From contig QFNC01000024.1 of the NCBI GenBank assembly GCA_003240695.1, forward strand, positions 22,603-86,602: 64,000 bases of DNA, given 5' to 3'. Position numbers and translations under genes: made by a program. Below the pieces are notes generated by a model that saw nothing but the letters and a program-made list of their open reading frames with translations, did not search any database and was not told the DNA's origin. Origin of the DNA: Pseudoxanthomonas suwonensis. GTDB taxonomy: Bacteria; Pseudomonadota; Gammaproteobacteria; Xanthomonadales; Xanthomonadaceae. Below, in pieces: positions 8,460 through 18,839 of this stretch. How positions within the stretch are numbered: the first letter of the stretch is position 1; every line of letters starts with the position of its first letter.

Positions 8460-9023
8460 ATGTCCCTGATCAATACCGAAATCAAGCCGTTCAAGGCCCA
8501 AGCCTTCAAGAAGGGCGAGTTCAAGCAAGTCACCGATGCCGACCTGAAGGGCAAGTGGTCGGTGGTGTTCTTCTACCCGGCCGACTTCACCTTCGTCTGC
8601 CCGACCGAACTGGAAGACCTGGCCGACAAGTACGACGAGTTCCAGAAGCTGGGCGTGGAGATCTACAGCGTGTCCACCGACACCCACTTCTCGCACAAGG
8701 CCTGGCACGACACCTCCGAGGCGATCAAGAAGATCAACTACACGATGGTAGGCGACCCCACTGGCGCCATCACCCGCAATTTCGGCGTGATGATCGAGGA
8801 AGAAGGTCTGGCCGACCGCGGCACCTTCGTCATCGACCCGGACGGCAAGATCCAGATCGTGGAAATCAACGCCGGCGGCGTGGGTCGCGATGCGGGCGAG
8901 CTGTTGCGCAAGGTCAAGGCCGCGCAGTACGTGCACGCGCATCCGGGCGAGGTGTGCCCGGCCAAGTGGAAGGAAGGCGAAAAGACCCTGAAGCCCTCGC
9001 TGGATCTGGTGGGCAAGATCTGA
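8460..9023 (+). CDS. ahpC: Alkyl hydroperoxide reductase subunit C (peroxiredoxin)
   Basis: A 187-residue 2-Cys peroxiredoxin of the AhpC type that reduces hydrogen peroxide and organic peroxides. The peroxidatic cysteine is C47 in DFTFVCPTELED and the resolving cysteine is C166 in GEVCPAKW; the length equals that of E. coli AhpC. GGAG at 8450-8453 supports the ATG at 8460. The gene lies 162 bases before ahpF, separated by two hairpins that could raise AhpC expression relative to AhpF. Control by OxyR is predicted from the operator upstream. Confidence 0.98.
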   Translation: MSLINTEIKPFKAQAFKKGEFKQVTDADLKGKWSVVFFYPADFTFVCPTELEDLADKYDEFQKLGVEIYSVSTDTHFSHKAWHDTSEAIKKINYTMVGDPTGAITRNFGVMIEEEGLADRGTFVIDPDGKIQIVEINAGGVGRDAGELLRKVKAAQYVHAHPGEVCPAKWKEGEKTLKPSLDLVGKI

Positions 9024-9031
9024 CCATCCGC

Positions 9032-9060
9032 GTCCGGACCGGTCGCCTGCCGGTCCGGAC
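9032..9060 (+). terminator. Strong hairpin between ahpC and ahpF
   Basis: GTCCGGACCGG at 9032-9042 is followed after a 7-base loop by its perfect reverse complement at 9050-9060, an 11-bp stem beginning 8 bases after the ahpC stop. No T-run follows, so it may stabilise ahpC mRNA or act with the second hairpin as an attenuator rather than be a simple terminator. Confidence 0.6.
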
Positions 9061-9061
9061 C

Positions 9062-9079
9062 GCCGCCTTCGGGCGGCTT
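9062..9079 (+). terminator. GC-rich TTCG hairpin between ahpC and ahpF
   Basis: GCCGCC (9062-9067), a TTCG tetraloop and GGCGGC (9072-9077) form a compact stem followed by only TTG. It resembles a weak intrinsic terminator and lies two bases after the first hairpin. The pair probably limits readthrough from ahpC into ahpF. Confidence 0.55.
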
Positions 9080-9185
9080 GCGACAGCAATCGATCGCCGA
9101 TGGCTGCCGCAAGTCTCTCGCGCCTCTGCCGATACGCACATCGGCCTGTTCCCTGTTCCGCTATCCACATCGTGGAGGTTTCGCC

Positions 9186-10778
9186 ATGCTCGAGTCCGAA
9201 CTGAAAACCCAACTGGCCGCCTACCTGGAACGGCTGCAGTCGCCGCTTGAACTGGTGGCGCACCTGGATGATTCCGACGATTCGCGCCAGACCCGCGATC
9301 TGCTGCAGGACATCGTGCAGGCCGGCCACGGCCGCATCACCCTGCGCGAGGGCGCTTCCGATACCACCGAGCGCCGCCCCAGCTTCCAGATCACCCGTCC
9401 GGGCGAAGACATCGGTGTGCGCTTCGCCGGCCTGCCGCTGGGCCACGAGTTCACCTCGCTGGTGCTGGCGCTGCTGCATGTCGGCCGGCATCCGCCGAAG
9501 CTGCCGGAGGACAGCATCGCCCGCATCCAGGCGCTGGAGGGCGAGTTCCGTTTCGAAACCTATTTCTCGCAGTCGTGCCAGAACTGCCCGGACGTGGTGC
9601 AGGCGCTGAACACGCTGGCTGCGCTGAACCCGCGCATCCGCCACGTGGCCATCGATGGCGCCTCGTTCCCGAGCGAGGTGGAGCAACGCAACATCCTGAC
9701 CGTGCCGCAGGTGCTGCTGAACGGACAGCCGTTCGCGCAGGGGCGCATGGGCATCGACGAATTCCTGGCCAAGCTGGACACCGGCGCCGCCGAACGCGCC
9801 GCAAGCGAACTGTCGCAGAAGGCGCCGTTCGACGTGCTGGTGGTGGGCGGCGGTCCGGCCGGTGCGGCCGCAGCGATCTACGCCGCGCGCAAGGGCATCC
9901 GCACCGGCGTGCTGGCCGAACGCTTCGGTGGCCAGGTGCTGGACACGCTGGCGATCGAGAACTTCATCTCGGTGCGCGAAACCGAAGGTCCGAAACTGGC
10001 CGCAGCGCTGGAGGCGCACGTGCGCGACTACGACGTGGACATCATGAACCTGCAGCGCGCCAACGGCCTGCAGCGCGACGCCGACGGCTTCAGCGTGACC
10101 ACCGACAGCGGTGCCACATTGAAGGCGAAGTCGGTGGTGCTGGCCACCGGCGCGCGCTGGCGGCGCATGAACGTGCCAGGCGAGGAGCAGTACATGACCC
10201 GCGGCGTAGCGTTCTGCCCACACTGCGACGGTCCGCTGTTCAAGGGCAAGCGGGTGGCAGTAGTGGGCGGCGGCAATTCGGGCGTGGAAGCGGCCATCGA
10301 CCTGGCCGGCATCGTGCAGCACGTGACCCTGCTGGAATTCGCGCCGGAGCTGCGTGCCGATGCCGTGCTGCAGGGCAAGCTGCGCAGCCTGCCCAACGTC
10401 ACCATCCATCGCTCGGCCATGACCACCGAAGTGCTGGGCGATGGCCAGCGCGTGACCGGGCTGAAGTACCAGGACCGCGACAGCGGCCAGACGCACACGC
10501 TCGACCTGGAAGGCATCTTCGTGCAGATCGGCCTGCTGCCCAATACCGACTGGCTGCAGGACGCGGTGCAGCTGAGCGACCGGCGCGAGATCGTCATCGA
10601 CGCGCGCGGTGCCACCTCGCTGCCGGGCGTGTTCGCCGCCGGCGATGCCACCACGGTGCCGTACAAGCAGATCGTCATCGCGATGGGCGCCGGTTCCACC
10701 GCGGCGCTGTCTGCGTTCGACCACCTGATCCGCACCTCCGCACCCGTCGATGCCGAGGCGGAGGCGAAAGCTGCATGA
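9186..10778 (+). CDS. ahpF: Alkyl hydroperoxide reductase subunit F (NADH: peroxiredoxin reductase)
   Basis: The 530-residue flavoprotein passes electrons from NADH to AhpC. Its N-terminal double-thioredoxin domain carries the CQNC centre at residues 131-134. The FAD loop GGGPAGAAAA lies near residue 220, the redox pair C344-P-H-C347 is in the NADH domain, and a second dinucleotide fold, VVGGGNSGVEA, follows it. FAAGDATT near the end is the FAD-binding C-terminal signature. GGAGG at 9174-9178 supports the ATG at 9186. The stop overlaps the oxyR start by four bases. Confidence 0.98.
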   Translation: MLESELKTQLAAYLERLQSPLELVAHLDDSDDSRQTRDLLQDIVQAGHGRITLREGASDTTERRPSFQITRPGEDIGVRFAGLPLGHEFTSLVLALLHVGRHPPKLPEDSIARIQALEGEFRFETYFSQSCQNCPDVVQALNTLAALNPRIRHVAIDGASFPSEVEQRNILTVPQVLLNGQPFAQGRMGIDEFLAKLDTGAAERAASELSQKAPFDVLVVGGGPAGAAAAIYAARKGIRTGVLAERFGGQVLDTLAIENFISVRETEGPKLAAALEAHVRDYDVDIMNLQRANGLQRDADGFSVTTDSGATLKAKSVVLATGARWRRMNVPGEEQYMTRGVAFCPHCDGPLFKGKRVAVVGGGNSGVEAAIDLAGIVQHVTLLEFAPELRADAVLQGKLRSLPNVTIHRSAMTTEVLGDGQRVTGLKYQDRDSGQTHTLDLEGIFVQIGLLPNTDWLQDAVQLSDRREIVIDARGATSLPGVFAAGDATTVPYKQIVIAMGAGSTAALSAFDHLIRTSAPVDAEAEAKAA

Positions 10779-11710
10779 ACCTGCGCGATCTGCGCTATTT
10801 CGTGGCACTGGCCGACCATCGCCACTTCGGCCGTGCCGCCGTGGCCTGTCATGTCAGCCAGCCGACGCTGTCCACCCAGATCCGCAAGCTGGAGGACGAA
10901 CTGGGCGTGGCGCTGGTCGAACGTGCACCGCGAAAGGTGATGCTGACCCCGATTGGCCGCGAGCTGCTGGACCACGCCCGCCGCATCGTGGACGAGGCGG
11001 AACGGATGAAGCAGTCCGCGCGTCGCCAGCAGGATCCCGAATCCGGCATGCTGCGGCTGGGATTGTTCCCCACGCTGGGACCGTACCTGCTGCCGCATGT
11101 GGTCCCGGCGCTGCGCCTGCGCTTTCCACAGCTTGAACTGCGTCTGGTCGAGGAAAAGAGCGCGGAGATCGTCGAGCGGCTGAAGGACGGACGCCTGGAT
11201 GCCGGTCTGCTGGCGCTGCCGCTGCACGACGACCAGCTGCATGCCGAGCCGCTGTTCCAGGAACCCTTCCTGCTGGCGGTGCCCAGCAAGCACCCGCTGG
11301 CCAGGCGTGCGCAGCTGTCGCTGGACGCGCTGGACAATCTGCAGTTGCTGCTGCTGGAAGAAGGGCATTGCCTGCGCGATCAGGCGCTGGATGTGTGCCG
11401 CCTGTCCGGCGCCAGCGAAACCGGCGGCTTCCGCGCCACCAGCCTGGAAACCCTGCGCCATATGGTCGCCGCAGGCGTCGGCATCACCCTCCTGCCGGCG
11501 TTGTCGGTGGCCCCGCCGGTGGCACAGCCGGAAGGTCTGCGTGTGCTTGCGTTCGAGCCGGCGACACAGGCACCCAGCCGCCGCATCGCGATGGTCTGGC
11601 GCCGCAGTGCACCGCAGGACGCCTTTCTGCGCAGCGTGGCCGAGCAGATCGCCCGGCAGGCACGAACCGTGCTGGATCAGGCCGCCACCGACATGCGCCA
11701 CGCAGCCTGA
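10775..11710 (+). CDS. oxyR: Hydrogen peroxide-sensing LysR-type regulator OxyR
   Basis: A 311-residue LysR-family regulator with an N-terminal winged helix (FGRAAVACHVSQPTLSTQIRK) and a C-terminal sensing domain. The redox cysteines fall at C199 (EEGHCLRDQ) and C208 (DVC), the same numbering as in E. coli OxyR, so it should form the peroxide-induced disulfide. It is translationally coupled to ahpF (ATGA overlap), giving an ahpF-oxyR unit as described in Xanthomonas. The most likely target within the window is the operator at 8321-8357. Confidence 0.97.
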   Translation: MNLRDLRYFVALADHRHFGRAAVACHVSQPTLSTQIRKLEDELGVALVERAPRKVMLTPIGRELLDHARRIVDEAERMKQSARRQQDPESGMLRLGLFPTLGPYLLPHVVPALRLRFPQLELRLVEEKSAEIVERLKDGRLDAGLLALPLHDDQLHAEPLFQEPFLLAVPSKHPLARRAQLSLDALDNLQLLLLEEGHCLRDQALDVCRLSGASETGGFRATSLETLRHMVAAGVGITLLPALSVAPPVAQPEGLRVLAFEPATQAPSRRIAMVWRRSAPQDAFLRSVAEQIARQARTVLDQAATDMRHAA

Positions 11711-11721
11711 CCGGCTACTGG

Positions 11722-12366
11722 TCACGGCACGGCGCAGGCCACACCCGTGCCACGCAGGCCGCAATAACCGCCAGGATGCCTGGACAGGTATTGCTGATGC
11801 GCAGGCTCGGCAAAAAAGACATCCGGCGCGGGATGCACGATCTCGGTGGTGATGGCACCCAGTCCGGCCGCCTGCAATCGCGCGGCATAGACATCGCGGC
11901 TGTCGCAGGCAGCCCGGTACTGCGCCGGCGTGGTGCAATGGATCACCGACCGGTACTGGGTACCGATGTCGTTGCCCTGGCGCATCCCCTGGGTGGGATC
12001 GTGCCGTTCCCAGAACAGCTGCAGCAGGTCCGCGAAGGCGATGCGCTGCGGATCGAACACGACCTGCACCACCTCGGCGTGCCCGGTCAATCCGGAACAG
12101 ACTTCTTCATAGGTCGGATTGGGCGTGAAACCGCCTGCGTAGCCGACTGCCGTGGTCCACACGCCCGGCTGGGTCCAGAACAGCCGCTCGGCACCCCAGA
12201 AGCACCCCATGCCGAATCGGGCCACTTCCAATGCAGGATCATCCTTCTGCAAGGACCGCCCATGCACATGGTGGGCCGCCGGCAGCGGCATCGGTGCATC
12301 GCGGCCCGGCAACGCATCGCCCGCCGACACCATGCGCTGTTTCCATGCCCCGATTCCAGCCCTCAT
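11722..12366 (-). CDS. msrA: Peptide methionine sulfoxide reductase A
   Basis: This 214-residue protein reduces the S epimer of methionine sulfoxide in oxidised proteins. The catalytic motif FGMGCFWGAE places the active cysteine at C55, and RSVIHCTTPAQ and the C-terminal GGYCGLRG supply candidate resolving cysteines. The start at 12366 (MRAGIGAW) keeps the usual ~50-residue N-terminal segment. The gene ends 12 bases from oxyR on the opposite strand, so oxidative-stress functions cluster here. MsrB is encoded separately at 25057-25482. Confidence 0.96.
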   Translation of the reverse strand: MRAGIGAWKQRMVSAGDALPGRDAPMPLPAAHHVHGRSLQKDDPALEVARFGMGCFWGAERLFWTQPGVWTTAVGYAGGFTPNPTYEEVCSGLTGHAEVVQVVFDPQRIAFADLLQLFWERHDPTQGMRQGNDIGTQYRSVIHCTTPAQYRAACDSRDVYAARLQAAGLGAITTEIVHPAPDVFFAEPAHQQYLSRHPGGYCGLRGTGVACAVP

Positions 12367-12432
12367 GCCTGTTCTCCCGCGCGGATCAGCCGATACGATA
12401 ACGCTGGCCGCCACAAGGCAGGTTGAATGCAC

Positions 12433-14667
12433 TCAGCGGAAGATCGCCGGCGCCAGCTGCACTTGATTGCGTCCGCCGTTCTTGGCCGCATACAGCGCCT
12501 TGTCGGCCCGTGCCACGGCCGCTTCGGGCATGCTTTCCTGCGGCAGGCGCGTGGCCACGCCGATGCTGACCGTCATGTTGATGACGTGTTCACCGCATTT
12601 CACCGTGTACGCCTGGATCGCCTCGCGGATCGATTCGGCCAGCTGCCGTGCCTGCGCGGCATCCCGTCCCGGCATCACCACGATGAACTCCTCGCCGCCG
12701 TAGCGGCCCAGCAGACCTTCCTGGCCCACGCGCGCGTGCAGCATCCGGGCCACGTCGCGCAGGGCCTGGTCGCCGCAGGCGTGCCCGTAGCGGTCGTTGA
12801 TGGACTTGAAGTGGTCGATGTCGACGAACAGCACGGCCACCTGGCCATTGTCGTTGTAGGCCTGCCGGAACGCCTGGCCCAGCCACAGGTCGATGGTGCG
12901 GCGATTGAAGGTGCCGGTCAGCGCGTCCATTTCGGCCGATCGGCGCAGTTGCATCGTGGCCAGCGCATCGCTGCTCTGCTGCACCGCCACCTGCAGCATC
13001 TGCTCGGCCAGCATCAATTCCTGGTGGCTGAAGCCGGTATCGCCCTTGCGCTGCATCACCAGCGCGCCCCAGGACGGCGCCCGCAGCCGCATCGGAATCA
13101 ACGCCTCCACCAGTGGCGCTCCGGATGCGTCGCGCAGGCTGCGCTGCTGCGGCCGCAGCGAGCCGGACTCGGCACGCAATTCGTCGGTCCGCGCCCGCAT
13201 CTGCACCCACAGCTGTGACTGTTGCTCGCGCGGCTCGCACAGCAGCAGGTTGCGACCGTGGTAGCCCTCGGCCACCAGGGTCAGCGTATCGGCATTCACC
13301 AAGGGCTGCAGGTGCTCCATCAGCCCGCGCATCACCGTGGTTTCCAACTCGGTCGGCGAGGCCTTGCGCAATTGCGTGCGCAGCGAGCCGGACAGCGCGG
13401 CGATGGCCGTTTCACGGTGCAGGCGCTGGGTCACGTCCTGGTGCACGCGCTGCAGGTGCACGTTTTCCTTGCGGAATTCGGCGATGCCCATGATCAGCGC
13501 AGCGGTGATGGCCACCAGCAGCACCACCAGCATGAGCTGGTAGCCGTACTGCGCCAGCGGCGTGGTGCCGATCCAACCCCGCGACATCAGTTCACGCGCC
13601 AGGACCGCGATGAAGGTCATCCCGCCGATGGCCAAAATCGTCCGGATCAGCGGCACCTTGCGACGCAGCGCGTCGAATGCGATCGCGATCATCAGCGTCG
13701 CGCTGAGGATCCACAGCAGGGTCTTGGCCGCTTCGGTGGCCAGCGGCGGCAGCAGCACGTCCGCAACCAGGCACAACATGGCCGACACCAGCAGTACGCC
13801 GGTCATGCCATTGGCCAGCAGCCGGATCCAGGGTACCGACTTGCGTTCGGTGGCATAGCGGTGGACCAGCTGCAGCATCGCGGCGCAGAACAGCATTTCC
13901 ACGCCCCAGATGCCCGCCTCGCCCCAGTAGCCCAGGAACCGCACGATGGGCATGCCGTAGGCCTGGCCGTTGTGCACGGCCAGTTCCAAGAAACACAGCA
14001 CGCAGGCGGCGAACAGCGCTGCGAACACCTTCTGACCGGACGCGGTGTACAGTTGCAGGGCGACCAGCGCGATCACGAACAGCGTCGCATACGCGAACAC
14101 GCTCAGCGCCACCGCCCGGGCGATCACCACCCAGCGCTGGTCCTCGCGGATGATGCGCGGCGCGAGTACAGACTGGCCTGTACTGCGCGCATGCAGGCGG
14201 ATCTCCACATCCCCCGACAGCGAGTCGGGCAACGCGAAGAAGAACCCGCTGGCCAGCAACGCGTCCTGGCTGGAGGGCGCGAAGAAGCTCTCGCGACGGC
14301 TTTGCCAGTCGCCGTACTGCAGCCAGACGTCCTCGACCGGCGAACGCGGCATCCACAGCACCCAGCGCTGCAAATGTCCTTCCCGATCGGTCTGCGCGGC
14401 GGGCAACTGCACCTGCAGTCGCGCCTGTGCCGTGCCATCGGCAACATTGAGACTGTCGCCATCGGCGCCGAGACGGGCATTCATCAGCGGCTCGATCCGG
14501 ATCGGCACTTCGCTGCTGGTGGCGGCCGCTCCCACCATGCCGACGACCGCCGCGATCAGCAATCCGAACAACACCGCGCTGCCGAGCACGTACTGCTGCA
14601 TCATGCTGAGCAGACGGCGCGGTTGCGCTTGCATCATGCCCCCCGGTGCGGACGCCTGGACGGACAT
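12433..14667 (-). CDS. Membrane-bound GGDEF diguanylate cyclase (7TM sensor)
   Basis: The 744-residue protein has one N-terminal helix, a periplasmic beta-rich domain (~residues 50-175), seven hydrophobic segments (~180-400), a cytoplasmic linker with a GAF-like region, and a C-terminal GGDEF domain. The order resembles 7TMR-DISM sensors. The active site is GGEEF at residues 657-661, with FVDIDHFKSINDRYGH and RADKALYAAK intact, so c-di-GMP synthesis is expected. The residues at the usual inhibitory-site position are G-Q-E-G rather than R-x-x-D, so product inhibition through that site is unlikely. It stands alone, divergent from glnS. Confidence 0.9.
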   Translation of the reverse strand: MSVQASAPGGMMQAQPRRLLSMMQQYVLGSAVLFGLLIAAVVGMVGAAATSSEVPIRIEPLMNARLGADGDSLNVADGTAQARLQVQLPAAQTDREGHLQRWVLWMPRSPVEDVWLQYGDWQSRRESFFAPSSQDALLASGFFFALPDSLSGDVEIRLHARSTGQSVLAPRIIREDQRWVVIARAVALSVFAYATLFVIALVALQLYTASGQKVFAALFAACVLCFLELAVHNGQAYGMPIVRFLGYWGEAGIWGVEMLFCAAMLQLVHRYATERKSVPWIRLLANGMTGVLLVSAMLCLVADVLLPPLATEAAKTLLWILSATLMIAIAFDALRRKVPLIRTILAIGGMTFIAVLARELMSRGWIGTTPLAQYGYQLMLVVLLVAITAALIMGIAEFRKENVHLQRVHQDVTQRLHRETAIAALSGSLRTQLRKASPTELETTVMRGLMEHLQPLVNADTLTLVAEGYHGRNLLLCEPREQQSQLWVQMRARTDELRAESGSLRPQQRSLRDASGAPLVEALIPMRLRAPSWGALVMQRKGDTGFSHQELMLAEQMLQVAVQQSSDALATMQLRRSAEMDALTGTFNRRTIDLWLGQAFRQAYNDNGQVAVLFVDIDHFKSINDRYGHACGDQALRDVARMLHARVGQEGLLGRYGGEEFIVVMPGRDAAQARQLAESIREAIQAYTVKCGEHVINMTVSIGVATRLPQESMPEAAVARADKALYAAKNGGRNQVQLAPAIFR

Positions 14668-14887
14668 GGTCGCTCGACCAGCAGGCCGGGCGGCGCCGGA
14701 GGGCGTCGACGCGGCGGACTGGAAGATGCATCGGAGGATGCGGCGTGCAGCACGGAGTGGGTCACCTCGTGGTCATGGTGGATTCAGAAAAGCAAGTTCC
14801 ATGCCATCTGCGACTCTCGCGAACGGAATGCCTTGCACGCACGGCCCTCCGCTACACTCGCAGACCGCCTGCTTCCACCACCTTCCC
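14668..14887. other. Divergent intergenic region between the GGDEF gene and glnS
   Basis: About 220 bases hold the control regions of two divergent genes. I could not identify a convincing promoter pair, operator or structured leader here. The sequence is GC-rich, with no obvious repeat. Confidence 0.5.
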
Positions 14888-16627
<1,740 letters not shown>

Positions 16628-16631
16628 CGAG

Positions 16632-17069
16632 ATGACATCCATCACCCGCTTCATGACGATGCTGTGCGCACTGCTGCTGATGGCCGCATGCGCCGCACCT
16701 GCGCCGCAATCGGCCACGTCGCCGGCCAAGCCGGCACCGGCGATCACGCAACCCGCCACGCCGGCTCCGAGTGCCACCGACACCCCGCGCATCGGCACGC
16801 CCAAGTCGGCATCCGGCGAAGTGGTGGTGGATCGCAGCTGCAGGACCGACACCGACTGCACGGTGAAGGACGTCGGCAACTGCTGCGGCTACTACCCGGC
16901 CTGCGTGAACGTGAACAGCCCCACCGACCCGGAAGGGGTGAAGGCACGCTGCGCGAAGGAAGGCATGATGGGCGTGTGCGGCTTTCCCGCCATCGACCGC
17001 TGCAGCTGCGTGAACGGCCAGTGCGCCGCGGCCGGTGGCCGGGTGCGCGAAGCGATGCTGGAGGACTGA
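16632..17069 (+). CDS. Small cysteine-rich putative lipoprotein
   Basis: The 145-residue protein begins with a signal of lipoprotein type (LLLMAACAAP, acylation at C20) and then an Ala/Pro/Thr spacer to about residue 60. The C-terminal ~85 residues contain ten cysteines in a pattern starting CRTDTDCTVKD and including CCGYYPAC, which suggests a disulfide-stabilised periplasmic domain. I do not recognise the family by function. It starts four bases after glnS and its TGA overlaps the deaminase ATG (TGATG), so the three genes probably share a transcript. Confidence 0.7.
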   Translation: MTSITRFMTMLCALLLMAACAAPAPQSATSPAKPAPAITQPATPAPSATDTPRIGTPKSASGEVVVDRSCRTDTDCTVKDVGNCCGYYPACVNVNSPTDPEGVKARCAKEGMMGVCGFPAIDRCSCVNGQCAAAGGRVREAMLED

Positions 17070-17650
17070 TGCTGTTGGGACAGGTGCATCTCACCCTGCC
17101 GGCCTGGGCGCAGGCCTGGATGCCGGAACTCGAGGGTCGCATTCTGGCCGACGATGCCGACAAGGTGGCGCTGGCGGTGGAGCTGTCGCGGCGCAATGTC
17201 GAAGCCGGCAGCGGCGGGCCATTCGGTGCGGCGGTGTTCGGGCCGGATCATCGCCTGGTGTCGATCGGCGTGAACCGGGTCATGCCGATGTCCTGCTCGA
17301 TGGCGCATGCGGAGATCATGGCCTACGCACTGGCGCAGCAACGACTTCAGCGCGCCCGCCTGAACCGCGATGCGGACGATCTGCCCTGCGGTCCGTTCGT
17401 GCTGGCCACCTCGGCGCAGCCGTGCTGCCAATGCTTCGGGGCGACGGTCTGGGCCGGCATCGACCGCCTGCTGATCGGTGCCCGCGCCGAGGACGTGGAA
17501 GCATTGACCACGTTCGACGAAGGCCCGCTGCCCGCCGACTGGGTCGGCGAGCTGGAGCGACGCGGCATCACGGTGCTGCGCGATCTGCAGCGCGAGGCCG
17601 CCTGCGCCGTGCTGCGCAGCTACGGCAGTGGCGGAGGCGCGCATTACTGA
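17069..17650 (+). CDS. Nucleoside/cytidine-type deaminase family protein
   Basis: This 193-residue protein carries the zinc site of the cytidine/guanine deaminase fold: H-A-E in SMAHAEIMAYA and P-C-C-Q-C in SAQPCCQCFGA, replacing the usual PCxxC. GGPFGAAVFG and an N-terminal ~40-residue extension resemble bacterial guanine- or nucleoside-deaminases rather than TadA. Substrate cannot be decided. It overlaps the lipoprotein gene by three bases and the rlmM start by 23 bases. Confidence 0.82.
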   Translation: MLLGQVHLTLPAWAQAWMPELEGRILADDADKVALAVELSRRNVEAGSGGPFGAAVFGPDHRLVSIGVNRVMPMSCSMAHAEIMAYALAQQRLQRARLNRDADDLPCGPFVLATSAQPCCQCFGATVWAGIDRLLIGARAEDVEALTTFDEGPLPADWVGELERRGITVLRDLQREAACAVLRSYGSGGGAHY

Positions 17651-18716
17651 GGTCGTTCCGCGCTCCGGGTTGCTGTGCTACTGCCGCGCGAGCTTTGAAT
17701 CCGACCTGGCCGCGGAACTCACCGACCGGGCAGCCGCGCTGGGCATCGTGGATGGGCATGTGCAGGCAGCCCGCGATGCCGGTTTCGTGCAGTTCCATTG
17801 CGGCAACGAATCGGCGCAGCGCCTGATAGATGACAGCAAACACCTGATCTTCGCCCGGCAGCGCCTGTCGCTGCTGGCCGAATTGCGTCATTTGCCCACC
17901 ACCGACCGCATCGGCCCGATCCGCGACTGGCTGCAGGCCCATCCGCCGCAGCGGCCGTTCGGCCAGGTGTGGGTGGAGCATCCCGATTCGGATGCCGGCA
18001 AGCCGTTGTCGGCACTCACTCGCGGGCTGGAGAATGCATTGCGCGGCGCCTTGCGGCGCGACGGCCTGCTGACTGCCCGCGACGAGACCGCTGCATCGCG
18101 GCTGCATCTGACCCTGCTGGCCGGCGACCACGCCCTGCTCAGCCAATCCGAGCCTGCAAGTGCCAGCGCGTGGCCGATGGGCATTCCCCGCCTGAAGATG
18201 CATGCCCAGGCGCCATCGCGCTCGGCATTGAAACTCGAGGAAGCCCTGCTGGTGTTGCTGGACGACGGCCAGCGGCAACGCTGCTTGCGTGCGGGCATGC
18301 AGGCGGCCGATCTGGGGGCCGCGCCCGGTGGCTGGACCTGGGTGCTGACCCGGCACGGGCTGCGGGTCACCGCCATCGACAACGGCCCGCTGGATGCCGG
18401 GCTGCTGGCCAGCGGGCTGGTGCGACACGTGCGCGCTGACGGCTTCCGCTGGCAGCCGCCGCAGCCATTGGACTGGATGGTCTGCGACATGGTGGAACAG
18501 CCGATCCGCGTGGCCGAGCGCATGGCGCAGTGGTTCGCGCACGGCTGGTGCCGGCACGCCATCTTCAACCTGAAACTGCCGATGAAGAAGCGCTGGCAGG
18601 AAACCCGGCGCTGCCTGCAGCACATCCACGCCAGCGGGGCCGACGACTGGTTCTTGCACGCCCGGCAGCTGTATCACGACCGCGAGGAAATCACCGTGTT
18701 CGCCGCCCGAGCGTAA
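17628..18716 (+). CDS. rlmM: 23S rRNA (cytidine-2'-O)-methyltransferase RlmM
   Basis: A 362-residue enzyme that 2'-O-methylates C2498 of 23S rRNA. An N-terminal THUMP-like/ferredoxin region (~1-150) precedes a Rossmann methyltransferase with the SAM loop AADLGAAPGGWTW and the catalytic K-D-K-x pattern starting at SRSALKLEEA and ending FNLKLPMKKRW. Length matches the family (~350-366). The start is GTG at 17628, inside the end of the deaminase gene, consistent with coupled translation. Confidence 0.94.
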   Translation: MAEARITEVVPRSGLLCYCRASFESDLAAELTDRAAALGIVDGHVQAARDAGFVQFHCGNESAQRLIDDSKHLIFARQRLSLLAELRHLPTTDRIGPIRDWLQAHPPQRPFGQVWVEHPDSDAGKPLSALTRGLENALRGALRRDGLLTARDETAASRLHLTLLAGDHALLSQSEPASASAWPMGIPRLKMHAQAPSRSALKLEEALLVLLDDGQRQRCLRAGMQAADLGAAPGGWTWVLTRHGLRVTAIDNGPLDAGLLASGLVRHVRADGFRWQPPQPLDWMVCDMVEQPIRVAERMAQWFAHGWCRHAIFNLKLPMKKRWQETRRCLQHIHASGADDWFLHARQLYHDREEITVFAARA

Positions 18717-18839
18717 CTCGCCATCGCGTGCATTCAGCTCATCGATGGCGGTGTTGACCCGGGCTTGATGCCGCTTCGGTATGGTGGCGATCGGTGCCAG
18801 CGGATGGCTGCATTCCTTTCCCATTCGTCGAGGTTGCCC

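Noticed and set aside
8457..10808. Very long open frame (783 codons) on the minus strand opposite ahpC-ahpF
   Set aside because: It is the GC-rich antisense shadow of two unmistakable genes and encodes a low-complexity H/R/Q/A-rich sequence with no motif.
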